This document shows, one piece after another, positions 20,725-30,183 of a stretch of DNA of 64,000 bases (the stretch's first letter is position 1; the number at the start of each line of letters is the position of its first letter). Location of the stretch: positions 1 to 64,000 of the forward strand of contig JABLUY010000070.1 of assembly GCA_013306675.1 (NCBI GenBank), read 5' to 3'. The translations under genes and the position numbers were made by a program. This DNA is from Thraustochytrium sp. TN22. Its lineage: Eukaryota > Sar > Bigyra > Thraustochytrida > Thraustochytriidae. The notes beneath the pieces are model-generated. The model ran no database searches. It was not told the origin of the DNA and worked only from the letters and a program-made list of their open reading frames with translations.

Positions 20725-23391
20725 TCAGGAGCGCATAAAGGTAGCAATCTGGTGGGCAATGTGCGGCGATGACTCCGGGATGGCGTTGAAAAAGGCCTGG
20801 TAGGCCTCGAAGCGCTGGCGCACCTGCGCAGGGTCGTCGGTGGCGAGGTGCTGAAGGGCCTCGAGCGCGGCCGAGAAGATCTGCGTGAAGACGTCGAGGA
20901 CCGGCTCGTCAAGCGTGGCGTACTCGCGCTTGCAGCGCTCGACCTCCGTGGGCGCGGAAGGAAGCACGTCGTCCACGCGGCGGAGCGCGGTCTCCCAGCG
21001 GCGCGCCTCCATGTCCTGCGTGAAGTGGAGGAAGTCGACGAGTCGGCGAAAGGTGGTGTTGGCGCGCTGGAGCGCTGACGACTGCGCGGCGCGCGGCAGG
21101 TCCTTGCGGTCGCGGCTGAGGCGATCGGCCTGCGCCAGCAGCTCGGTGCGGTTGCGGTGCGGCGGGCGGATGCTCTGAACGAGCTGGCGGTTGAAAATAG
21201 CGAGTGCGCGGTCCTGCGCCGCGTCGCTCTGCAGGTAGAGGCGCACCGCCTCGGCGAGCTTGCCCTGATCCTCGGCCATGCGGCCGGCGCGGAGGAGCGC
21301 CTGCTTGGCGACCTGCTCAATCTCGGCCGACCCAACGAGCTTGAGCACCTCGTCCAGGCGGTCGACGTTGGCGAAGAAGACCGTGGCAAGGCCCTCGGCC
21401 ACGGCGGCGCGGCTCTGCGCCGACCCGGGCCGCAGCGCGCGCGAGAAGTAAAGCAGCGCCGCGCTGGGCTGCTCTTTCACGAAGCGCGGCTTGACGTACT
21501 CGAGCACCGCCCGGCCAAGGAGCTCGTCCGCCTGGGCAGCCACCTGCGGATCCACTGCGTCGGCGCCTGGCCGGGGCGGGCCGGCCAGCAGCGGGGGCTC
21601 CCGCTGCTGCAGCGCCAGGCCAATGTGCACAGCGTAGCCCAGCGAGGTCTGCGCGCCGCCGCCCGTGCTGCCGCGGTCCATGAGGTAGGTCAGCGCCCCC
21701 ACCGTGTCCTGCGCCATGAGCAGGAGCCGCGCGTACAGCTGCACGTCGTTGCCGCCGGCGAAGTGGGCGGCGCCGTTGCGCTCCAGCGTGTGCTGCAGGC
21801 TGGCCAGCGCGCGATCCGCGGCGCCCTGCTTGTCCGTGGCCTCCAGCACCTGCAGCACGCTCAGCTTGAGCCACATAAAGTCCTGCACCGTCGCGTTCAC
21901 CACGCGGTCCAGGAGCCGGTCGCTCGGCTTGCCAGCCAGCAGCACGTACAGCACAGCGCGCTTCCAAGGCGAGCTCAGCTGCAGGCGCGCCGCGTCCTCG
22001 CCGGCCTCGCGCGACCGCAGCACCAGCGAGTTGCTCGCGCCGCCGCCGACAACGCCGGCCGCACCGTAGTCGCCCTGGCCGCCCGTCGCCGCGTCCTGCG
22101 TGACCTCCGCAAACGACTTCTCCAACTTGTTCAGCTCGGGCGCCGCCTGGCCCGGCTTCTCCTCGAGCGCCTTGAGCGCCGCCACCATGTCCTTCTCCAG
22201 GTCGTCAAAGCCTTGAGACTGCTCCTCCGCGTAGCGAATGGCCTCCGCGCGACAGCCCACGCGCATGCAGTAGTACACCACGGCCCACGGCGGCAGGTCG
22301 GCGTCGCGACCGGCCACAGCCGCCGCGCCCGCACCCCAGTTGGATGATGGCAGCACCATCTCGTGGCCGCCACTGCTACCGCCGCCCCCCTGCGCGAACT
22401 GCTTGAGCGCCGTGCCGAGCCCCCCAACGCCCAGCAGCGGCTTGCTCTTGACCTCGCGCAGCCAAGCAACCACGTTCTCGCGCGCCGGCGCGCCCGTGGA
22501 GGACTCCTTGCCACCGCTGCGCGGCACCTTGTGACGGTAGAACTGCTGCTCCAAAAAGGTCAGCGCGCCGCGCACCCAGCCCTGTTGCGAGGGCGCCTCC
22601 TGCACGATGGCCTGCACGAGCTGCCAGGTCGACTGCGACCACGGCTCCTGTGCCAGGCTGCCAAACTCGTGCGCCAGCCCCGCTTGGCCCTGACCCGACG
22701 ATCGCAGCTTGCTCAGGTACAGGTTTACTGCGGCGCGGTCGCTGCCGTTGTACGAGCTCACCGGCTCCGAGGCAGCCCGCGCGAACGGCGTGTCGCGCAG
22801 CGCAGCCGCACCCGTCGGCCGCGCCACTTCCAGGCTCGTCTCGAACTTGTTCGCGTCGGACCGCCGTAGATCCTCCATGATCTGCCGCTTCTCCTCCTCC
22901 CACTCGTCCTCCATCAGACACAGGTTTCGGTGCTCGCCCGTACTCACGGTCGTCACGAGCGCCTCATGGATGCTCGACGCGAGCACCTGGATGTGGTGGT
23001 CGAAGACCTCTTCCTCCTGGCTCTGTGCGCCGGCGCGCGGCACAATCTGGTGCAGGTCGCGCTCCAGCTTCTCCGCGTCGAAGTTGAATTGGCCCAGCAG
23101 CCGCTGCCCGCGGCTCGCCAAAAAGTCCTTCTTGGCGCCAGCGCGCTCGCCCTCGCCAGCGCCCTCGTCCGTCACCGTGAACATGTTGGCCTCGCCGCGC
23201 CCGCCAAAATCCTCCTCCATCACCGCGCGCCGCAGGCTCGTCGCCGCGCTCTCCAGCTGCCGCGGCCCGCGCTGCAGGCTCGGGATGCCCTCCGTGCCGG
23301 CCGGAATCTCCGACACCAGCTCATCCGTGCGCTCCAGCATCGACCGCCACTTCTCCATCGACGACTGCATCCTTGCGGCCGCCGACGACAT
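20725..23391 (-). CDS. NUP93: Nucleoporin NUP93/NIC96 family
   Basis: The 888-residue product is almost entirely alpha-helical, without signal peptide or transmembrane segment. Its length is close to animal NUP93 (about 820). The N-terminus (SSMEKWRSMLERTDELVSEIPAGTEGIPSLQRGPRQLE) and the central block WAVVYYCMRVGCRAEAIRYAEEQ fit the Nic96 solenoid, followed by the helical C-terminal half (LLAGKPSDRLLDRVVNATVQDFMWLKL). NUP93/Nic96 is a linker nucleoporin of the inner ring that anchors NUP62-, NUP188- and NUP205-type partners. The start ATG at 23391 lies close to a second in-frame ATG (MQSSMEKW). The gene diverges from a kinesin gene, and a hexanucleotide repeat lies immediately upstream of the start. 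Confidence 0.85.
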   Translation of the reverse strand: MSSAAARMQSSMEKWRSMLERTDELVSEIPAGTEGIPSLQRGPRQLESAATSLRRAVMEEDFGGRGEANMFTVTDEGAGEGERAGAKKDFLASRGQRLLGQFNFDAEKLERDLHQIVPRAGAQSQEEEVFDHHIQVLASSIHEALVTTVSTGEHRNLCLMEDEWEEEKRQIMEDLRRSDANKFETSLEVARPTGAAALRDTPFARAASEPVSSYNGSDRAAVNLYLSKLRSSGQGQAGLAHEFGSLAQEPWSQSTWQLVQAIVQEAPSQQGWVRGALTFLEQQFYRHKVPRSGGKESSTGAPARENVVAWLREVKSKPLLGVGGLGTALKQFAQGGGGSSGGHEMVLPSSNWGAGAAAVAGRDADLPPWAVVYYCMRVGCRAEAIRYAEEQSQGFDDLEKDMVAALKALEEKPGQAAPELNKLEKSFAEVTQDAATGGQGDYGAAGVVGGGASNSLVLRSREAGEDAARLQLSSPWKRAVLYVLLAGKPSDRLLDRVVNATVQDFMWLKLSVLQVLEATDKQGAADRALASLQHTLERNGAAHFAGGNDVQLYARLLLMAQDTVGALTYLMDRGSTGGGAQTSLGYAVHIGLALQQREPPLLAGPPRPGADAVDPQVAAQADELLGRAVLEYVKPRFVKEQPSAALLYFSRALRPGSAQSRAAVAEGLATVFFANVDRLDEVLKLVGSAEIEQVAKQALLRAGRMAEDQGKLAEAVRLYLQSDAAQDRALAIFNRQLVQSIRPPHRNRTELLAQADRLSRDRKDLPRAAQSSALQRANTTFRRLVDFLHFTQDMEARRWETALRRVDDVLPSAPTEVERCKREYATLDEPVLDVFTQIFSAALEALQHLATDDPAQVRQRFEAYQAFFNAIPESSPHIAHQIATFMRS

Positions 23392-23571
23392 CCTGCCTTT
23401 GCCTCCCGCTCCCGCTCCCGCTCCCGCTCCCGCTCCCGCTCCAGCTCCAGCTCCAGCTCCAGCTCCAGCTCGCCGCCGTTGGTGCCGCGCCGCCAGCCGC
23501 CGACAGACGCCGGCCGCAACCTCGCGGGCGCACGCCCCGGCGGGCGGGCGGGCGGGCGCGCTGCGCCGCGA

Positions 23572-23602
<31 letters not shown>

Positions 23603-23983
23603 AGCGCCGCCGCCGCCGCCGCCGCTGCCGCGCGCGCGCGAGATCGGCCGCGGCTTGGACCTTTGGTTGCGCTTGAGCGGAGCTGGCGCCAGGCCGAAGA
23701 GGCCTAATTCGAAATCAAGAGGCCCGCGCGGCCGGTGCGTAACGCGCCGCCGCGCGTTGGGCCGGTTGGCGCGGCGCCGCGGCCTAACGGGCTGGTTCGC
23801 TTTCCGCCTGCCGGACAACCCGCCGCGGGCAAGGCGCAGCGGACAAGTCAGAGGGCTTGTCGGCGCCGACCCGGCGCGCGGGACGGCGAGAGCTCGACGG
23901 CGGAGCCGCAGCGGCGCAGGGAGCTGCGGCGGGCCGGCCTCGGCGAGCTGCCTGCCACGGCCTCGGGCCAGAGACCGAGCAGC
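23392..23983. promoter_or_regulatory. Divergent promoter region of NUP93 and kinesin genes
   Basis: This 592-bp region starts on the NUP93 side with (CTCCCG)n changing into (CTCCAG)n at 23403-23470, then a (GCC)n tract near 23570-23625. The rest is GC-rich with no clear motif. The open frame that crosses it into the kinesin gene is compositional. Confidence 0.55.
23403..23470. repeat. Hexanucleotide array (GCTCCC)n-(GCTCCA)n
   Basis: Two adjoining runs of 6-bp units differing by one base, beginning 12 bp upstream of the NUP93 start codon. Confidence 0.9.
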
Positions 23984-26900
23984 ATGGGCGCGTCGGCGTC
24001 CGTGGGCAGCGTCGTGGAGCGCGTGGACCAGTCCTTCGCGGAGATTAGGGGCCAGAGCGAGCAGGGCTTCGACGTGGAGGAGCTGGCCAGGGCCACGTGC
24101 GAGGAGAGCGTAGACCTGCTCGAAGAGAGGCTGCACGGAATCGCCGCGAGGGAGGGGGAGGATGCAGTGCTCGCGAGGCTCGTGGACGAGGTGGTCTTTG
24201 TCGGCGGCCACGCTGGGACGCTGTCCAAGGAGTACGCGGCCGTGCTCAACGTGGCCGCAGGCGTCTGCATGAGCAGCGCCGATGACGCGCTGAGCAGCCG
24301 CGCCGAGGGCCTCCTGCTGGACTGCTTCAACATCGTCAACGGCCGCCGCTTTCCCGCCGAGTACGCCTTCGTGCTGGTCCTCTACTACGCGCTGCGCGCG
24401 GACGAGCGGAATGAGCCAGACGCCACCTGGGCGAGGGACCAGCTGTGGGAGCTGCTCGAGGACAACGCCCGCACGTCCGGCGCCGCCCACTTCAGCGCCA
24501 AGCGCCTGCGGTACCGGCTGCGCAACCTGGCGGTCATTTACCGCGAGGCGGGCCATGCCAAGGGCGAGCGCATCTTTGGCGGGCTCGAGGACACGCTGCT
24601 GGGGCCTGAGGGCGATGACGAGAGCGTCTCGGCGATGATGATGAGCAACAGCGCGTCGGCGCCGGCGCTCGGGAGCACGCGGTCGAGCCACCTCGGCAGC
24701 AGCACCTTTAGCTTCGCCGGTACGCCGACCTCGGCAGCCTCGGGGCGGCGTGGGTCCGCCGCATTCGAGGAGGCGGCCGTGGGCGCGGCCGCCTCGGCGC
24801 GCTGGGAGACCGCAAGCCAGATGGACGAGACGGCGAGCGTGAGCACGTGGGCGCGGTCCGAAACCGGGTTGTCGAACGAGGATCCGGACAACCCGGCCAT
24901 GGCGGAATTGCAGCGCGTGCTCTTCGACATGGCGCTCAGCTGTTTCGACAGCATGGACGAAGACACGCTCGTGGACGCGACGCGCGAGACGCTCGAGAGC
25001 TGCTCGCACGCGCAGCTTATTGACACGCTGACGAGGTGCAACGATCAGGGCGACACGCTGCTGCTCGCAGCCTGCCGCGTGCAAAACGCGGCGGTGGCCA
25101 AGATTCTGCTCGAGTCCGCCAAGCGCATCCGCAAGTCGCTGGACCTCACGCCGCAGCTGCTCGGGGCGCGCAACGCCATTGGCCTCACGCCGCTGCACGT
25201 GGCTGTGCACTCGAACCACGCCTCCTACGAGGTCGCCGAGGTGCTGCTCGCGTACGGAGGCGCGTCCATCTGCTTTGCGACGGACCGCGCCGGCTGCACG
25301 CCGCTGCACTACGCCGCGGCCACGGGCGACCCGAGCATCGTGGCCAACCTTCTGGTGCACGGCGCCTCGCCGCTTCACAAGGACCGCCAGGGTTTCGTGC
25401 CGGTGGACTACTGCGATCCAGCCAACGTGGAGGTCTTCAACATGCTGTACAGCGCGGCGCGCGAGGGTGGCGGTGGCGACGGCGAGGCGGAGGGCACGGC
25501 ACTGGCGCCTGGAGCGGCCGCCGCGGCCGAGGACGACCTTTTGAGCCCGGACCGCGCCTGGGAGCGCCGTGTGGACGCGGCCAGCAAACGCGTGTACTTT
25601 TACAACCGCATGACGGGCGAGGTGTCCTTCGGCGACAGCGCGGGGAGCGCCGAGGCCGCAGCGCCTGGTCGGACCTCGGACGGCGCCCTCCTGGACACCT
25701 TCACCAACCTGGCGTGGCGATGCGGGCTGCAGGGCATGATGCGCAAGCGCAAGATGCACGCGTCGCAGTTCGCCGTGACGCAGGCGCGCGCGAAGCTGTG
25801 CCTGATCCAAAAGGGCGAGGCGGCGCAGGAGTCGCTGCGCCGCGTCATCGACCTCAAGGACAAATCGCTCGAGGAGCTGCAGCGCGAGCTGGCCGGCCTG
25901 ACGCAGGACAAGGTCATGACGCAGGACCGCCTCGAGCACCTGCTGGCCGAGCTCGCCGAGGAGCGCGCGCGCCGCCAGGCCGAGAACACCATCGTGTACA
26001 CGGAGGAGATGGTGGCCGGCCTCGCAGAGCGCCTCGTGGATGGCCAGCAGCAGCGCGAGAATCTGACGCTGCAGCTAGCCAGCGCCGAGGCCGACATCGA
26101 GGCACTCCGCGCGCGGCCCGAGCTTTCGGACGCCGATCGCGGCCGCCTCGAGAAGCTCGAAAAGATCAGGCCCAGCATCGCCGCCAAGCTCAAGCAGAAC
26201 ACTGCGCACATGACGCATCTGGCACAGGAGCTCTCGCGCGCCGCGGCGGCCAAGAAGAGCCTGAGCGCCGAGACCGTGGCGCGCATCGAGGATCTGCTCA
26301 TCCAGGAGGAGGAGCGGCGCGCTGCGGCTCTGGCCAAGGCGGCGCAGCTCGAGGAGCAGAACCGCCAGATCCGCGAGCAGAACGCGGCACTCGCCGAGGA
26401 GAAGCACGCGATGGAGGACCGCCTCGCGGCCGAACAGCGCCAGCTCGAGGAGGCCGAGCGCCTGCGACAGCTGCAGCACGAGCGGCTCGCGCAGGCGCAG
26501 GACCAGGTGAGTGACCTGCAAAGCGCGCTGTCGGCGGAGCAGCAGGAGCGCAACGCCGCCAAGGCCGAGCTGGACCGCATTCGCCGCGAGATGCAGGAGC
26601 TCAGCGACGGCCGCCAGCAGGACGCCAAGGCGCTCGCGCTGCAGGAGGCGGCCGCGCTTAAGCGGCTCGAGGCCAGCGAGACCGAGGCGGCCAGCCTCAA
26701 GGCGCTGCTGGAGGACGCGCAGCGCGCCAAGGACGCTGCGTTGCACGAGCTCGAGGACCTCCAGCACAAGCTCAACGAGGAGCGCCGCTACCGCGCCAAG
26801 GCCAAAAAGGCGCTCGACGGCATGTCTCGCAGGCTCAACTCCGCCAACGAGGAGCTTGGCATGCTCACCAAACACTTGGAGAACGAGCAGAAGCAGCGCG

Positions 26901-29410
26901 AGCGCGCTGCGGCCGAGCTCGCCCAGGTCCAGGCCGAGATGGACCGCCTGCGCAGCAGCCACGCCATGAACCTGAACCAGACCGAGGAGCAGGCGCGCCG
27001 CGCCGAGGAGCAAGCCGCGGCGCTCGCCAAGCGCGAGCAGCAGCTGGCCTCGGAGGTGGCGTCCTTCGAGTCCGACATTGCGCGCCTCAACCGCGAGCTC
27101 ATGATGGCCAACTTCAAGAGCTCCGAGGCGGCCGAGGAGCTCGAGAAACTCAAGGCCTCGCTCGAGGAGGAGCGGAAGAAGCGCGTGCACGCCGCGCTGC
27201 AGCTCGGGTCCATTAACGCGCGCCTCGAGGCGCTCCAGGACGAGCGCAAAAGCGATGAGGAAAAATGGCGCCGCGAGCTCTCGCACAAGGACCAGGAGCG
27301 CGCGCAGCTCAAGCAGGAGCGCGCCCGCCTGAAGCAGGAGCGCGAGCAGCTCGCATCCGAGCTCGAGCGCGAGCGCGGCGAGCGCGAAGCGCGCGAGCGC
27401 GCCATCGAGGAGGCGCGCCAGGCCGCACTGCAACAGGAGGCCAAGCTCCGCGAGGAGGCGGAGCGCGCCGAGGCGACCTCCAAGGCCACCGCCGAGGCGC
27501 GCTCCGAGGCGGAGCAGGAGATGGAGCGCCTGCGTGCGCGCCTCGAGGAGGAGCGCCGCGCGCGCGAGGATCGCGACGCCGAGCTCGCCCGCCTGCGCGC
27601 CGACGACGCTGAGAAGCTGCAGCAGGAGAAGGAGCACCTGCTCAAGCGCCTGCGTCAGGAGCAGAACTGGCGCCAGGAAGCTATCGACAAGCTCGCCGAC
27701 ACCAACGAGAAGCTCGAGGAGGAGCGCCGCATGCGCAAGCAGCAGCTCGACCAGGAGGTCACCGCGCTGCAGGACCAGCTGCGCGCCGAGGCGGACGAAA
27801 AGCGCCGCCACGAGGCACAGCTCGATCAGGTTAAGCAGGACATGGAGCACCTGCGCCGCATGCACGAGCGCGAGGCCGACCAGACCGCCGAGGAAGCCGC
27901 TCGCGCCGAAGAGCTCGCGCGCAAGGAGCGCGACCTGCAGGACAAGATGCGCGCCATGGAGGAACACATGGCGCGCCTCGAGCGGGAGCGAGGCGAGCTC
28001 TACAATGAGTTCGTCGAGGAGCAGGCCCTGCGCAAGCAGTATTACAACGAGATCGAGGACCTCAAGGGCCGCATTCGCGTCTTTTGCCGCGTGCGCCCCA
28101 TGAGCTCCTCCGAGGAGACACGCGGCTGCCAGGCCATCATCAAGGTGCTCGATGACATGCACGTGCGCCTGCAGCACCCGGAGGACAAGTCCAGCGCGCT
28201 GCGGCGCAAGAAGGATGACCTCGACTTCGCTTTTGACGCCTGCTTTGGCCCGGATAAAACCCAGGACGACGTCTTCCGCGACGTCAAGCGCCTCGTCCAG
28301 GTCGCCATCGACGGCTACAACGTGTGCGTCTTCGCCTACGGCCAGACCGGCTCCGGCAAAACCTACACGCTCATGGGCGCCGCCGCCGATCCGGACGAGG
28401 CCAAGCATGACGAGGCCAAAGATGACGAGGTAGTCGACGCTGGCGCTGGCGTTGCCACGCGCTCCATCCACGAACTCTTCCGCCTCATGGACCGCGACCG
28501 TGCGCGATTCGACTTTGACGTCTCTATGTACGTCATTGAGCTCTACAAGGAGGACATGGTCGATCTGCTGCACGAGTTTGATGAGGACGTCCTTCGGGCT
28601 GCCATTGAACCGCCCAAGCCGCCACCCCTCAGCGTGCATCTCGACCCGCAGGGCGTTGTCGATGTGGAGAACATCACCAAGCTGCCCGTTGCCTCGGCGC
28701 AGGAGACGCTCGACGGCCTCATGCGGGCCTTTCGCAAGCGCAAGATCACCGCGACTCAGATGAACTCGCAGTCCTCGCGCTCCCACCTCGTCTGTAGCCT
28801 GCTCATCAAGAGCACCGCCAAGGCCTCGGGTGTCGTCACCAACGGCAAGCTCACGCTCGTCGATCTCGCCGGCAGCGAGCGCGCCTCCAAGACCGGCGCC
28901 ACGGGCGACACGCTCAAGGAGGCTCAAGCCATCAACAAGTCGCTCCTCGCGCTCGGCGACGTCATCCAGGCGCTCACCACCAACGCCAAGCACGTGCCGT
29001 ACCGCAACCACCCGCTCACGCAGCTCATGAGCGACTCCATCGGCGGCAACGCCAAGACGCTCATGTTCGTCAACGTCAGCCCCGCGGACTACAACCTCAC
29101 CGAAACGAAGGAGTCGCTGCGCTGGGCCACGCGCGCCAAGCAGGTCACCAACAACTCCTCCAAGAACACCGAGACCGCCCAGGTGCGCGCCCTCAAGGAG
29201 CAGCTCGAGCGACTCAAGCGCGCCCAAAACGGCCTTGGCGCCGTACCCGAGGACGCCCCAGCGGCCGCCGTCGCGACTTCGTCCTCCAAACCCGCGCCTC
29301 GCGCCTCCAATGCAACCAAGAAGCCCAGGCCCATGGCTTCATTGCGCGACCTCAAACCGCCGCCCACTAGCCACGCCGCTACTCGCCAGCCCCAACGCCC
29401 GCGCGCCTGA
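23984..29410 (+). CDS. C-terminal-motor kinesin (kinesin-14 type) with ankyrin repeats and a WW-like segment
   Basis: Read from the ATG at 23984 the product has about 1808 residues. It starts MGASASVG, a fit to the N-myristoylation pattern (Gly2, Ser6). An in-frame ATG at 23735 would add 83 Arg/Pro-rich residues and hide that motif. Order: helical N-terminal domain (20-210), Ser-rich linker, ankyrin repeats (about 357-499, with IGLTPLHVAVHSN and AGCTPLHYAAATGD), a WW-like segment WERRVDAASKRVYFYNRMTG (about 525-550), a coiled coil of some 700 residues, then the motor (about 1360-1720). The neck YYNEIEDLKGRIRVFCRVRP is diagnostic of minus-end-directed kinesin-14s, close to KCBP. ATPase motifs GQTGSGKT, NSQSSRSH and LVDLAGSER are intact. 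It probably crosslinks or tethers microtubules to a membrane or scaffold. The tail after the motor is Pro/Ala-rich. Confidence 0.9.
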   Translation: MGASASVGSVVERVDQSFAEIRGQSEQGFDVEELARATCEESVDLLEERLHGIAAREGEDAVLARLVDEVVFVGGHAGTLSKEYAAVLNVAAGVCMSSADDALSSRAEGLLLDCFNIVNGRRFPAEYAFVLVLYYALRADERNEPDATWARDQLWELLEDNARTSGAAHFSAKRLRYRLRNLAVIYREAGHAKGERIFGGLEDTLLGPEGDDESVSAMMMSNSASAPALGSTRSSHLGSSTFSFAGTPTSAASGRRGSAAFEEAAVGAAASARWETASQMDETASVSTWARSETGLSNEDPDNPAMAELQRVLFDMALSCFDSMDEDTLVDATRETLESCSHAQLIDTLTRCNDQGDTLLLAACRVQNAAVAKILLESAKRIRKSLDLTPQLLGARNAIGLTPLHVAVHSNHASYEVAEVLLAYGGASICFATDRAGCTPLHYAAATGDPSIVANLLVHGASPLHKDRQGFVPVDYCDPANVEVFNMLYSAAREGGGGDGEAEGTALAPGAAAAAEDDLLSPDRAWERRVDAASKRVYFYNRMTGEVSFGDSAGSAEAAAPGRTSDGALLDTFTNLAWRCGLQGMMRKRKMHASQFAVTQARAKLCLIQKGEAAQESLRRVIDLKDKSLEELQRELAGLTQDKVMTQDRLEHLLAELAEERARRQAENTIVYTEEMVAGLAERLVDGQQQRENLTLQLASAEADIEALRARPELSDADRGRLEKLEKIRPSIAAKLKQNTAHMTHLAQELSRAAAAKKSLSAETVARIEDLLIQEEERRAAALAKAAQLEEQNRQIREQNAALAEEKHAMEDRLAAEQRQLEEAERLRQLQHERLAQAQDQVSDLQSALSAEQQERNAAKAELDRIRREMQELSDGRQQDAKALALQEAAALKRLEASETEAASLKALLEDAQRAKDAALHELEDLQHKLNEERRYRAKAKKALDGMSRRLNSANEELGMLTKHLENEQKQRERAAAELAQVQAEMDRLRSSHAMNLNQTEEQARRAEEQAAALAKREQQLASEVASFESDIARLNRELMMANFKSSEAAEELEKLKASLEEERKKRVHAALQLGSINARLEALQDERKSDEEKWRRELSHKDQERAQLKQERARLKQEREQLASELERERGEREARERAIEEARQAALQQEAKLREEAERAEATSKATAEARSEAEQEMERLRARLEEERRAREDRDAELARLRADDAEKLQQEKEHLLKRLRQEQNWRQEAIDKLADTNEKLEEERRMRKQQLDQEVTALQDQLRAEADEKRRHEAQLDQVKQDMEHLRRMHEREADQTAEEAARAEELARKERDLQDKMRAMEEHMARLERERGELYNEFVEEQALRKQYYNEIEDLKGRIRVFCRVRPMSSSEETRGCQAIIKVLDDMHVRLQHPEDKSSALRRKKDDLDFAFDACFGPDKTQDDVFRDVKRLVQVAIDGYNVCVFAYGQTGSGKTYTLMGAAADPDEAKHDEAKDDEVVDAGAGVATRSIHELFRLMDRDRARFDFDVSMYVIELYKEDMVDLLHEFDEDVLRAAIEPPKPPPLSVHLDPQGVVDVENITKLPVASAQETLDGLMRAFRKRKITATQMNSQSSRSHLVCSLLIKSTAKASGVVTNGKLTLVDLAGSERASKTGATGDTLKEAQAINKSLLALGDVIQALTTNAKHVPYRNHPLTQLMSDSIGGNAKTLMFVNVSPADYNLTETKESLRWATRAKQVTNNSSKNTETAQVRALKEQLERLKRAQNGLGAVPEDAPAAAVATSSSKPAPRASNATKKPRPMASLRDLKPPPTSHAATRQPQRPRA

Positions 29411-30183
29411 TTCATAGTGTCGTAGCCTGACAGAGCGCCGAAAGGAAGCCTCAAAAGTCATCATCATGTCTGTCTCAAGATGAGGGAAACACGAGCAAGA
29501 CGCGCATCAGGGCAATCTGGACAGGCCTGCCATGCTGGACGGCGCGCCTCTCTCGGACGTGCGACGGCCATCCTCAACGAGCTGCGCACGAGTCCAACAC
29601 GAGCTCGGCACACCGTGACGCGCTTCTTTCGATTTATTTCTTCGATTCCATTTTGCTTTCGCGAAGTTGAAGAAAGACACAATGAATGGCCATGCGTGCT
29701 GTGGTGTCCTTTTTCCGGCATTCCTTTGCTGCGTCTGGTGAAAGCGAAAGCACTCTTGATAGCCCTCGCTCTGATCCTTCCTGGCTCGGCGGCCGCCCAC
29801 TTCGTCGGGGTCTCATGTGACTGACCAAGTCCGAGTCAAAATCAACCAAGTTCAGAGTTCCTCCTCAAGTTCTCCACCGTGACATGGCATGAAGCTGACT
29901 TATACCGTTACGAAGCCGCGCGCGTGTGCGCGAAAGGTCCTGGCCCGTGCCAGTGTCTGGCCCGGGCCCTGGTCGTGATTCGGGCACAAGCGAAACCGTC
30001 ACTCCAAACTAGGCCTAGCTAGCTAGCTAGGCCTTCACGGAGGCCGCGTCTGATCAGGCTTCACACCGCACCGCACCGCACCGCAACGCATCGCATCGCA
30101 TCGCATCGCATTGTAGCTGCAACGCAGAACTCTGCATCGCATCTGACGGCGCTTCGTGCGGCCGCGCAAGGCGCGCGGCGACG
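29411..30183. other. Intergenic between kinesin and Sfi1-like genes
   Basis: Relatively AT-richer than the flanks. Holds a GTCCGAGTC element (29829-29837), a CTAG run (30011-30030) and the repeat (CCGCA)n/(TCGCA)n at 30061-30113 that precedes the Sfi1-like start. No coding sequence is supported. Confidence 0.5.
30061..30113. repeat. (CCGCA)n-(TCGCA)n pentanucleotide array
   Basis: Four CCGCA-type units merge into four TCGCA-type units, ending about 70 bp upstream of the ATG at 30184. Confidence 0.85.

Noticed and set aside
21157-22347. 396-residue plus-strand frame opposite NUP93
   Set aside because: Antisense shadow of the helical nucleoporin; rich in Leu/Arg/Gln/Val with no motif.
26075-29227. 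1050-residue open frame on the minus strand opposite the kinesin gene
   Set aside because: It is leucine/glycine-rich and mirrors the coiled-coil codons of the kinesin. High GC3 bias keeps the antisense frame free of stops.
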